Shown: positions 1-12,200 of the stretch, in pieces
How the letters are laid out: every line of letters begins with the position of its first letter
How positions within the stretch are numbered: the first letter of the stretch is position 1
DNA from: Pterois miles
Taxonomy: Eukaryota; Chordata; Actinopteri; Perciformes; Scorpaenidae
Assembly: GCA_947000775.1 (NCBI GenBank)
Contig: CAMQGK010000144.1
Coordinates: forward strand, 10,457,001-10,521,000
Reading direction: 5' to 3'
Length of the DNA stretch: 64,000 nucleotides
Made by a program: the position numbers and the translations under genes
Notes under the pieces: model-generated
The model's database searches: none
Told to the model about the DNA's origin: nothing
The model's input: only the letters and a program-made list of their open reading frames with translations

Positions 1-3000
1 AATCAGCCCCGGGTACAATCAATCATATAGCCTGTGGGAAATGTGTTCGCAGATAGATGCTCATAGCTTAGATGTATAGAAAGATGAATGCTGCTGAGCT
101 TTAAATGCTTTAGAAATGTACTCATCGGTGCATCAGAAGGTAGTTGACTGTGGATGAGTTGGTGATTGATATAATGAATTATATGGTAGAAAGAATTGAT
201 AGATAGATGTTTGAACAGAAAGATAAATGGATTAAGATGCTAACAGTGCTAACCTTTCAGTTCTCGATTTATCACCCCCCCCCCACCGTCATCTCCACAC
301 ATGGTCATAAAAAGGATCAATTTAAACACCAACGGCAGCAGCTCTCTGTCCTCTAAATCAATTGTTGGTATGAATCACTTTCTAACCGGTCAAAAACTGG
401 GTGAAAAGTCAGAGTCTTTTGTCTTATCCAGAATTTTGAATTGAGAAAATATAGCCTGTAGGCTGTTGGCAAAAAGGCTGAATTAATGTGCAATCCATAT
501 TTTCTTAAAGAAGTGCCAGCAGTGCATTGGGAGAAAGCGGTTGTGATTGAGGTGAAACGTTATAGAGAAAACAGAGTGGAGAGCGATAGAAAGTATGGAA
601 TAGATAAAGATTCCTCGGTAGTTCAAACCCAGAAATGCTGCGGTTTATGTTTAGAAAGCTACATGATGCTCAGAAGGGATAAGTTGAGTCGTGTGCTGCA
701 GCTGGAATTGTGTTTTTCATGTGTGAGATTACATTGGAAGAGCAGCCTGTTGTTGCTCAGACAAAGGCTGCAATCCTCTTTGTGTGATATCTGTCATGCT
801 CTATTGATCAGACAGACCTTGTCTCGCTGCCTAAAGTAGATCTCTCTCTTTCTCTGTGTGTATGCACTTCAAGGCTAAATCCATCTTCCTTTTTTTGTTT
901 ATTATTATTATTATTGTTATTTATTTATTTATTTAATTTTTTTACGAAAAAGCTTCTCGAACAGTTTAAAATCAGGGGTTGATCGGTGCTTGCTAGCCCT
1001 ATTTGTACATTGGTTGACCACGATCTGATGCCCCTGTAACATCAGACTAACCTAGAGTAATGACGTTTTATCATGGCATCTACATCACAAGCTTTACAGC
1101 TACATCAGCCAACAGTCTTAATCTAAGTTAAAAGGACTATTGATAATTGTCGAGGCCCAGTTTGTCGGAACTGAGCTGTTTAGACTCTCAGGGGGCTTGT
1201 AGACATGTATGATAAGTTTGGAGAGATAAGTAGGTTAAACCACATAAATGGTTTAGTCTGACGAGCCTTGGAGGGCTCCCCAAAGACCCCTTTTTGAGAT
1301 CTGTTAGACTTTTCACAGTGAGAACAATGCCATAAGAAGGAAAGGCTAAAGACCGGATCATACTGTCTTTGGTCACAGCCATGGGATCGTTTTCTTTAAG
1401 CATCAGAGGAAGGATGAATGTGAGGACATGGCGTTAGGATCAGAGATCACACATCGACAAATACCTAAAAATGTCAATTTAATTACAAAATAAAAATTTG
1501 TATGTTGCAAAATGGTATGGGATGCACAATCTACCTTTTTTTGCAATTGTATGGCATTATAACAGGATAATAATCAGACTATAGTAAAACTGTATCTGCC
1601 CCAATGTGTGTGGTTTAGTGTCATACCATGCTCCCTGTCATCACAGAAAGTGTTTAAGACGCTCTCAAATCAAACATTTCTTCTCATTTGAAATGCTCAC
1701 AGTGTAGATTAGATTTTACTGCTGTAGCTTTTACAGGAGCAGCTCTTTGAGCATAAAGTGAAAGCAGCTTTACCACACAGTGAATATACCACTATGCAAA
1801 AGCTGAGGTCGGTATGAGCATCATATCTACTTCCTCTAGGTCTCAGTGTGTTCTGTAACCATTTGATGGCAGTGTTGAGCCCAATGCCACTACAGGGTGT
1901 CCTAAGCATCTGTTTATGCAACTACCCAGCAGGCATACCGTTTACACAGTGTGTGATTTTACTGCGAGAATCCACACAATATCTGTGGTAGCAGTGAGGT
2001 GTGTGTAACTACCTCTAAAGTGATTAAAATGAAACAACCCGTAGATTGTGATTAATTTGTGGTGTGCACACTATGTTGTTGTGGTTTTCAAAACTTCCTC
2101 TTTTGTGAGAAATGCACTTGGCTTGCAGGCTTCATAGGAACTGTTTTCTGATATTGCTCAACCCCACAGTCGGCCTGTAAAGCTAGCTGTAATGCTGACT
2201 GGCTTCAACCTGATCTGCCTTACAAATCGCAGTTCTGTGTTTTCTGATAGGCATGCATCCAATCAAACCGTCTAAATTCCCACTGATCTAGAAGGGTAGG
2301 ATAAATATTTGACAACACTTCCCTCAGGGTCTACTGCCATAAATAAATTCTCCACCTGAGGGTTGGGGGGTGGAGCTAAGGATAGAGAGTCAGCAGCAAA
2401 ACCGCATTCAATTCACTTACTAGTAATTGTGTAGTGCACCATTATATTAGGCTGCCAGCCACTCGACACTTGCAAATGTATTTCCTCGTAGATTTTTGGA
2501 TAGCTGTAAATCTATTTGGGTGGGTTGTCCGAATAAATTCAGTATTCTGCGTAATGTGTTGTGTTATTGTTGTCATATGGGGTGTGTATGTATTTATGTC
2601 AGCACTTCATTCTGCAGTGAATAAATGTATACACATTATGGATCATCATTTTAGTGTCATGTTTTTAGGGTCATGTTTTCCTCTTCAGTTACACACACAT
2701 ATTGATGGCTGTCGTAACAACGTATCACATATCGCAGCGTTGCTTGATACCACATCTCTTGTGGTAAAATATATTGCGTCTCGCGTCTCTGTTTCATGTG
2801 GAAAAGAAATCCCTGTGGGACTGAAGAAAGAAGTCTCTGTGGAAATTTACTGGAGTCTGGATTTCCCTGGTAGGCCTTACTATGCTTCACCCTCATCCAT
2901 CACCTCCCATAACAGTTATGTGTAAATCACACATCAGTCCTATTGTTTAAGGCTCACATGTCACTGAAAGTTGTGTAATTAAAATGTTCAGTTATCTAGG

Positions 3001-4069
3001 GCGTTGTCAATGGGGCAAGAAAATGCATGAGCCTCAGATGCCTTTCAAAGGAAGTTATTTTATATGACCAAGTAATTGTTAACTCTTAGTGTCCCAGTGC
3101 AACAGTGTTTTGTCGTACAGTGATACTTACTGGCTCAACCTGCAGGTCTACATTAAAATAAAGTAGCAGAATAAGCAGCTCTAGTTTCTACCAGTGAGCG
3201 CAGGTGTTTATATATTCTGCTGTTCATTCCAGTTAGGTGGGTATGATTATTGGAGTGCTGCTTTTGATTTTACAAGCCTGCCTGAGGGCGGGGGTTGGGG
3301 TAGAGTATGCTGATAACCGTGGATTTACTAATGGAGCTTTCATTTTGCACCATTTCATTGTGAAATTCTACCTTTTCATTTGGTCAATTGTTAGAAATTG
3401 CAGGTTGTCTCTTGGCTCGGTGGTGCTGTTGGATGATTCAATACAGCATCACAGCCAGGGTCTCGTGCGTTTTTGCCATTTTTGGCCATTCCTCCTTTCT
3501 TTCTTGCTTTCGTTCTTTCGTTCTGCCTTCTTTCTTTCCTAATATTGAGCTCCACCTTTAGGAGGCAGGAAGCAGATACCTTTTTGAAAAGAAGATGAAG
3601 TGCAGCAGCCCAGCCCTGTGTATTGTGCCTGGCCTTTCATTTAAACTGATCAATATTGACGGAGGAACAACACCTTGCACAGCTTGGGGAAAGTAGCTTG
3701 CAGTGGATTACTCTGCAACAAGATAGTGAATCAATAGTTGTCAGCTTTGAACAGCATGAAAACACATCCATTGCACCCCAAGAACTTATTGCAGCACAGC
3801 TGGATTTTTCTATGATTTGTCAGGTTAACAGGGGAGAAAATGGAACGATGGAAATTGATGCGAATGAGAAGTCATTTGTCAAGAGGTTCGCCGATAATAG
3901 CTGTCAAAATATTTATCTGTTCAATGACCACTGCTTAATTGATTATCGTTGCTTCACAATCATACAACAAGAGACCATCCTCTTTATTTCTACTCAATTT
4001 AAGTGACTGAACCAGTGTTGCTAATGTACTCCACTTACTGTATGAGTGCGCCTCTCACCCTCTTTACAG
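1..4069 (+). other. pdhx intron (left part outside window), no further exon seen
   Basis: I looked for the lipoyl-domain and presequence exons of pdhx and found neither. The region is AT-rich with poly-T and TTA/TTTA tracts near 890-945 and (TTTC)n near 3500-3540. Open frames here (for example 486-839, 2434-2925 and 3656-4006) have no recognisable domains and no splice or homology support. Confidence 0.6.
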
Positions 4070-4266
4070 ATGGAGGAAGGAAGTCGCAATGTACGCCTGG
4101 GCACTCTCATCGCCCTCATGGTGGAGGAAGGGCAGGACTGGAAGCAGGTTGAGATCCCTGCACCAGATGCTGCAGCTCCGCCTGCTACAGATGCAGCTGC
4201 TGCCCCAGTTGTGCCCCCTGCCTCTCCCTCCCCAGCTATCCCACCAAAACCAGCCACGTCAGGACC
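4070..4266 (+). CDS. pdhx: pdhx exon: end of lipoyl domain plus first hinge
   Basis: The acceptor is tttacag and the donor gtgagt. The exon encodes EEGSRNVRLGTLIALMVEEG, then QDWKQVEIP, matching the C-terminal strands of the E3BP lipoyl domain, followed by an Ala/Pro-rich flexible linker. It begins in phase 0; the first ATG is an internal Met codon, not a start. It ends with two bases of a Pro codon. The lipoylated Lys itself is encoded further upstream, outside the window. Confidence 0.93.
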
Positions 4267-7200
4267 GTGAGTGCCACCCTTCTTCCTTTTTAACTGATAA
4301 AATTATACCTTTGTACTGTGTATAGATTAGTCAAATAAATGCCTGTCGTGGCCACAATGGAGGGTCACATCTTCTAGGTAGCAGTGGTTGTGGACATTAA
4401 AAGTTTAAATTTTGCCATTGTGATAGGATTCAGCCCCCGAACAGTTCATCCATCGTCAACCGCTTATCCCGTTAGGGGTCGGGGGGGGGGGGGGGGGGGG
4501 CTGGGGGGCTGGAGCCGATCCCAGCTGGCATTGGGTGAAGGCGGGGTTCACCCTGGACAGGTCGCCAGTCCATCGCAGGGCACATAGAGACAGACAACAT
4601 ATAGACAGACAACCATTCACACTCACATTCACACCTACGGGCAATTTAGAGTCATCAATTAACCTAAACGGCATGTCTTTGGACGGTGGGAGGAAGCCGG
4701 AGTACCCGGAGAAAACCTACGCTTACACGGGGAGAACATGCAAACTCCACACAGAAGAGTCCCAAGCCAAGCCGGAATCGAACCTGTGACCCTCTTGCTT
4801 TGAGGCTAAGCACTGCACCACCGTGCAGTCCCCAAACAGTTCATTTTACCCCTAAATGAGGTTGATTTTTTTCAAGCTTGTTATGGTATCCACAGTATGA
4901 GACAGTTCTCTGATGTGCAAATTAACTAATACTAGTGAGTAGTGCAACGTTAAGTTTAACAGGCCATGCTAATTAAAATAAGCGACAAGAGCTTGATGTA
5001 TTATGAATGTTTTGTCTTGGTTGTTGTGTAGACAAGATCATTCAGATATCAGATAGTATCATTAGATACCCAGTTGTCCTGTTAACCACCATGATATCAG
5101 GCTGTGTGTCACAGAGTTGTATGATGAAAATGCAAATACATTAATACATGAAGGGTGAACTAAAGCTCCTCCCCTTTGTTGCCATTGTGCTAATTTCAGA
5201 TCTCACAATATCTACCACCATCTAACATGCTGGTTGAATAAGATAATCTTTCTCTGTTCACATTCCAAAATGTATGAGAGCCGACCTAACCCTGTTTACA
5301 TAGTAAAGATTCTTGTGGAAAGCAAAAGTGCTGCCACAGAGCAAACAGGCCTTACTTGTTATGCAAACACTTTATGCTGGGCCTGTCCACATTGCCAGAT
5401 TTGTACCTTGGCTACACCAGCTTGACAGGGGTGAATAATGAAAGGTGGATGTGTTGTGCAGCAAGCATGAATATCAAGCAATAGATGGGCTATATTAAAG
5501 CAAGTCAGGTCAACTAGATGGTATCAGAGCTATATGTCCTTTACTGTGTTTCATGAACACATGGTCAGTGATATCTTAAAGCTAGGCTGAAATGCTTTAA
5601 ATAATCTTTTGCTGGTCAAGACTTGGTTTATTACCTAATCTTCTTGACATTTTTCTGTAATTAAAACCACCAGTATTAATGTTTAAAACTGTATTGTAAA
5701 ATGGTGCCGTATTCTCTCTTCCTCATCCAGGTTACGTTTGAGTCCCGCAGCAAGACATATCCTGGACACTCATGGTGTAGATCCAAAACTGGCCACACCC
5801 ACTGGACCAAGAGGACTTGTCACCAAGGAGTGAGTATGGGTAAATGGGCCGGCTTTATTTGGTTGCACAGGAAGTGGTGTGTCAGCAGTAGGTGTGTGTT
5901 TAGCATAGTAATGGGCCCCACAGATTGGAGGGGTCCCCTTGTGGCCACCGTAACGCTGGAGCATTTCTGAGGGAAAGAGATGTCAGTCAGAGCAGGGCAG
6001 GTTATAGCCACACTGTGGGCAGTGTGAATGACAATGGTGATGTGGGAGAGACTACGTAAGTGAAAAAATGTGACAATAGTGGTTAATATTTCAGGTACTT
6101 TAATCCTGTTATGTGGTGAGTTCACACATAGAAAGCCGTGAAAACACACACACACTCACACAACTCTAATGGTTACCTGCTGTCACTAGGGACCTGATTG
6201 AATACTCTTGTTACCCACCTAACACCCTGCTGGGGAATCTCATTAAGCAACTTCAGTTGTCATAGCAACCCAGTCTCCAGGACCCACTGGTGACCATAGA
6301 AACGCAGACCATATGTTTTCTGGGATGTGTGTTTTAGTGAAAGAGAAATGCACTGTATATGAAGCTTCATAAACCAAACACAGAAAAGAATGACAGCTAG
6401 AAACAGAAATTCGGCAAAGCCTTTTCTTTAAATGTACACCTTGTAGTAAATGTAACAAAAAAGGCTAATTTAAAACTGGATTTATAGTAATACCACTATG
6501 ATTTATCCGTTTACAAATGCCTGTTTTATCAGTCCCAATAACAAGTGTGTTTACAGCTGAGAGAGCGTCTCATATGCACCCTTATTCATTCAATTTAGAA
6601 TAGTACGGGTTTTTTTTTCTCTGAAGACTGCCAACAGAAAATGATAAATCGAAAGATGTAAAGTCTCTTAAATAGCAAGAAATGAACACTGCTGAGTAAA
6701 TACAGTATCCGATGTTTTTGTCTTTTGTTCATTTGGATTTCAGCTGAAAATAATTGTCTAACTTAAGGATTGCATGCATGTTCTGGGCTGTTTAAATTGT
6801 TTAATGCATTTTTTAAAATTCTATACCAATGATTTGACTTGCTCAGTTACTTCTCTCTAAACCATTTTTTGGACACAAGATTTGCATGAGTGCCTCACCA
6901 GTACACTTTACTGACACCTTGGCAAGCTAATAGGCCCTTCAGAAAGGTTGCTGGTTCTGCAAGAGATGAAAGACTCCAAGAAGTTGAACAAAAAACAATG
7001 CATATCTTTGCTAAGAGACCTTGCTGGATTGAATGAAGTGCTCTTCCAAACAGTTTGCTGGCCAAGCCACAGACACAAAGGAAGTATACAGAGCTTCACT
7101 TTTAAGGCATTAGTTTGGGAATGAAAGGTGTATTATTGCTCGTTTTCATGCAGCTTTTTTATTTGGAAGAAACGGTGCATTTGAGGGTCTGAATACATAA

Positions 7201-9168
7201 CTTGAGGAATGGATGCTGATAAATACAAATGACTGTGACTCAGAGGGTAGAGCAGGTCGATTGGAAGGTCAGTGGTTTGATCCCCGACTGCTTCGGTCAC
7301 ATGTCAATGTGTTCTTGAGCAAGACAATGAACCCCAAATTGCTCCCGAAGGTATAGCGGTGTGTGAATGAGTATTGAGATTAGATCCTTATGGGCAAAGT
7401 TGGCACCTTGTCCATTGCAAGTCCGTTTACCAAATGTCTATTAGTTGGGAAAACCTGAGTATCCAATATAGTTACAAAAAAACAGCAAAAACATCCTTTA
7501 AAATTTCCCCTAACATCCAACAACAGATGTACAGTAAGTAATCAATAAGCTGTGATCTGGTGTGATGTTTTTCCCAAAGCTCATAGTGGCTTCATAGTGT
7601 CAGGGTAGCCAGTGGCAACTATGCCAAGCAAGACATTGGTCAATGAACATAACAGAGAGCATGAGAGGCTGGTTGTAGCATTGTTTAAAGGTAAAATGTT
7701 CATATTTCGAACATACTGAGTAGCCAACTGATGGCAACATGTTTAAATTGGTATATTATTTTATTTTTTTTTACTTTTAGCCAGTGATTATTGGATATTT
7801 AGATATGTTCAATTTGATATACTAGAATAGCTGCACCTATAGGCTATAGCTTGGATGTTGAAACTAAATCACCTTGATGAGAAAAGTTTCACATAGGCTT
7901 AGCTCCTTCAAGAGTGGGCTGAATAGATCTGATTTCCTTTCCTTTGTGCCTTGGTACATCAGATAAGACTGAAACCAGGGAAATGGTACCCCTCCCTTAG
8001 CCCTCCACCCCGTGCTCTAGTGAGGCCCCTCTATAGTGGGCATGAATAACAAGAGGTCACGCAACCCAGCGATGAGATCATAGCATGTTACATAATGCAC
8101 AGCGAGGCTTAAATACAGATTGGTACAAAGAAACACATTTAAAATACTATTTTTGTTTTCCTCCCCTTATCTTCCATCATTGTCATAGATAGTGACGTTA
8201 GCCAAGAGGCAACGCAACAGAATGACTGTAAGACTAAATACAGGCGGAACGCTGCCATTTATGATGAGAGGATGACACTTAAACACATGATTTCACGTAT
8301 CGAGCATGACCTATTACATTAGTCAAAGCAGGATACACATCTTGAAACTGCAACAAGGAAGTTCACTAACTGAAAGTAGCCAGGCTACAAGCAGCTGCTT
8401 TGGTTACGCCTGTTAGTTTGAAACAAGTCCAGCTTCAATGTAAATATTCAGTAATTACCTACCAAACTGATGATTTCTAGGCAACATATCTAAAAAAAAG
8501 GTATGTTCTTTAGTGTTGGGCGAACTGTTTGTTCCACTATGTGCATGGACATTTAATACCGTGAATGGCAGCACTCACAAAAATAGGTTAAATGGCAATG
8601 GGGGCTGGCCCAAAAGACTAGTTTTGTTTGACCTTCACCAGCACGAGTATTCATTAACAAAGAGAGGGTTTCTTCATCCCCGACTCTCTGGCATTTATAG
8701 CACCAAAGCTGCGCTCCAGCTAAAGTTAAAACTTCAAATTATTCACTAACGGAGAATACACACAAAAATATATGCAGTATTTTACAGGTGAAACACAATG
8801 TAAATGTATTAACTTATGCCTAATGACCTTTGAATAAAAAGAATGTTGCTGTCTTGTATTGGCTTGTCAAAGTCAGCCATATTGTCATATGCAATCTGCA
8901 ACACTTTGACAACTTCCTAGAAGGTAAAGTGATGACTTGGACCCAGATACAAATGTGTTGTGGGTGTGCTTATTGTGTATGTCTGATGCTTTGCTGGTGT
9001 TTTCACCGAAGTTGCTATCTTCTCTTAATGTTATGAGAAAATGACCATCAGACCACAGCATAGTCCTCTTGTACACTGGACTCAATTGTATTTTTTTTTA
9101 AGTGAAGACCACAGACCAGTCCAGCTCCCATTTTAGCCTGTCCTAGGTGGCAGTAGGAGACAAAGTTT

Positions 9169-9248
<80 letters not shown>

Positions 9249-12200
9249 GCCTCGTTCCCTTTTTAATATTCTACTCACCCTCTCCGAGTCTTTCAGAGGC
9301 TCCTTTGGCTCGGCTGTCAGTAGGGGTGTAAATGGTCAGTGTGAAAAGTACATGCCAACCAGCTACACAAATGGTATCTATGGCGTCACCGTTAAGTGAA
9401 CGCCATAGGCTGCTGTTGACTTGACTTCCTTTTGAATTTATATGGGATATTAGCAGTACACTGTCACTGAAGAATATGGCGGGTTTGCACAACTCAGCAT
9501 TTTGGATCCTTGTTTTTTTTTTTTGTTGTTGCTGTTTTTTACTTGTAATGTCTCAATCTCATTTGCATCATCTTTTTGATGCATGTTTTCCTCTGTCCTG
9601 TTTCACAAGCTTTCTTTTTCTTTTTTCTTTTTTTTTTTAATATGGTGGCCTATAACCATTAAAACAGCCGATGTGGTCTCTCAGGTTAGCTGGGGGATTT
9701 CCAAGTAGCCTCAATTCCCCCACAAACAAATGGTCCTATCAGGACCAGAGAGGGAGGAGCTAGTGTGCTAGAGAAAATAGAAAGATACAACTCGGAGAGG
9801 GACATGGAGGAATAGCTGTGGGGCCCAGACTGTTCCCAGCTACATGTTGAGGTCAGAGGCAGCTGGTCCGGACAAAAGGCTGGATGCATGTAGGGTAGGT
9901 GGACCCCAGAGAGCTTCAAGCAGGCGCACCTGATACCGGCCCCTCCCACCTCATTTGCTGCTAAGACCAAAATGAATGGGTGGACAAAAAAATCCAGGGC
10001 AGATCTTTCAGTACATTGTGGTTTCCTCCCTCTTTACCTCCCCCTGTAGTGTAGCGGTCTGCAGGATCCTGACCCAAATCAAACCATCACTTCCTCTACT
10101 ACCTGCAGTAAAATAAAGAAATTTACTGCATGTGGAAAATGTAGCAGCAGGAGATCTTTTTCTGTGAAATGTTTACTATTATATCCAACACACCAATGTG
10201 ATATAATTGATTTAATTCCAAGAGTAATGATTCTGTCTTTATATCTAAGCTTCAAGTAGAAATAGTCCCTCAGGTTAAATGTGGGATGATCTGTAAGTGG
10301 GAAATTCACACTCATCTGAGATATTAAGTGTGTTTTTAACTATGCAGCATAACAGTAGGTGTCTGAACCAAAGAATGAATTAGTCTGTGCTATTTTATCA
10401 TAGTGCCTTAGGAAAAAAATGCTGCTTCATAAGCAGGGATGTCCGTGGCGCATCATGCCAGTGGCAAGGATAATGAAGCCAAGGTTTTGAATAACTTTGT
10501 CCCTGGCAGCAGCTGACACCTGATCCTGCCTGGCCTTACCCTGCCCTAACGCAGTTTGCTTGTGACTACAAATGATTCTCATGACGACCATAGACCGGAG
10601 GATAACCGAAAGTTACCTCTCTCTACAAGCCTGACACAAATACAAACCAGATTAACTAGCGTGCTACTTGTAAGCCTGGCAAGTGGGAGCATACGGGTGA
10701 ATAATGTATTATTGTACTATCATACGTTATGCCGGTGTTTTTAATACAATTGTAATTCTGTTTGCTCAAAGCAAAATAAAATAAAACTTAGCACTCAAGA
10801 AGAGATTTTTTTTGGGTTTCAGTTTTTTAACAGTATAAAATAGGCCATCATTAATAAATTACAGAAATGAAGAAAAACAGGATGAAAAGAAAAAAGTTTG
10901 CCAGAGGCTTGAAATAGCATAGTTCATCAGTTTCAACAGGGCATACTGGGTGGGAATCAGCCAGTTCATATGCACACACAACAAAGATGGACCCAAATAA
11001 CATTGACACAAAGGCATTACTGCAGTCTTATAAAATATTTGGGAAGAGGCTGGGAAGCATTTGTTCCCATGTAAATGTTTGTGAATGAACATGTGTTAAC
11101 ATCTCCTGAATATTTAATGTTTTTCTGAGCCAATGCTCCGGTTTGTGTTGACTGCCAGAGTGGTTTAGGTAGATTTACAGATTGCATTTACAGACTCACT
11201 CCAGAGTTACTCCTGTTTACTGTTTTTGACAAAACAGTGTATATAGTGTGAACCTAGATGTACATTAATACCAATAAAAAATGGAGCCTACACACAGGAA
11301 TTCCTATTATCACCAGTGTGGGCAGTTATGTTTGGGTTTCTGATCAGTCTTGTCATAGAATAATAAAATGTACGGCTGTCAAAGTTCAGATGATAATAAT
11401 GCGATAACGCAAATTTGTGTTAATGAACATTTTAAACAGACAAAAATGTGTGATTAATTGAGATTAATCATGATTAACTATAAACAACCATGCTATAAAT
11501 CCAATTCTAATCAATTGACAGCCCTAATAATGATATGTAATATTATAGTGATTAAAAAAATTACTATATACTACTATATAAAACATTGCCCGCATATATC
11601 TTTTCTTTTTTTGTGCTTTCATAGAGATGCATTGAATCTGTTGAAGACATCTCCTGCCCCCAAAGCAACCCCAGCCACCACTGCCCCGTCTGCTCCGAGT
11701 CCTGTCCCCACTCCGGCAGCTCCACCTCCGCCCCCAGGCAGCAGACCCAACATACCTCCTCTCTCTGTACCAGGGAAACCAGGAGCACCGGTGAGCACTC
11801 CTCATTGTTCGTTGTTGTTGTTACAGTCCTGTAGTCCTCTACTAGAAAATGACAAACAGATTTGATTTCTTTCTGAATTCTGTTGTTGTTTTTTTGCACC
11901 ATATCCACCTTTAGTTGCTGTAAAATATGACCTATTGATGTCAAAGACTGGGCCCATGAATAGCCAGATGCACACATTTAATCAACCCGAACTAATCATT
12001 AAGTCATTGTAACAAGCTTGTCAATAGCACCTTTACATTGTTAACCCCATGCATTTTTTGAGTGATTGATGGCAGCTGAGGTATGTCCGACTATCATTCT
12101 TTTCTTTTTCCCCATCTTTTCTTGTCGTCCCTCTCAAAATGCCCTTTTCCCCTCATTTAATTATTTAACTTCCCCTCCCTCCCCTTGTCCCCCCTCAGGG

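Larger units (their letters stand above)
5830..11624 (+). other. pdhx intron, repeats and microsatellite, no exon seen
   Basis: This 5.8-kb intron contains a SINE at about 7231-7436, a long (TG)n at 9172-9247, T-rich runs near 9510-9640 and a small MITE at 11371-11526. I found no further coding exon; the protein is continuous across the splice from 5829 to 11625. Confidence 0.7.

Noticed and set aside
2434..2925. 163-codon plus-strand open frame in the pdhx intron
   Set aside because: No recognisable domain, low-complexity hydrophobic start, no splice or promoter context, and it sits inside an intron of the same strand; chance open frame.
3656..4006. 116-codon open frame just before the first pdhx exon
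   Set aside because: It looks protein-like in composition, but I recognise no family; it ends before the exon at 4070 and does not join the pdhx frame.
9048..9278. Thr-His repeat protein on the minus strand
   Set aside because: Translation of the (TG)n/(CA)n microsatellite.
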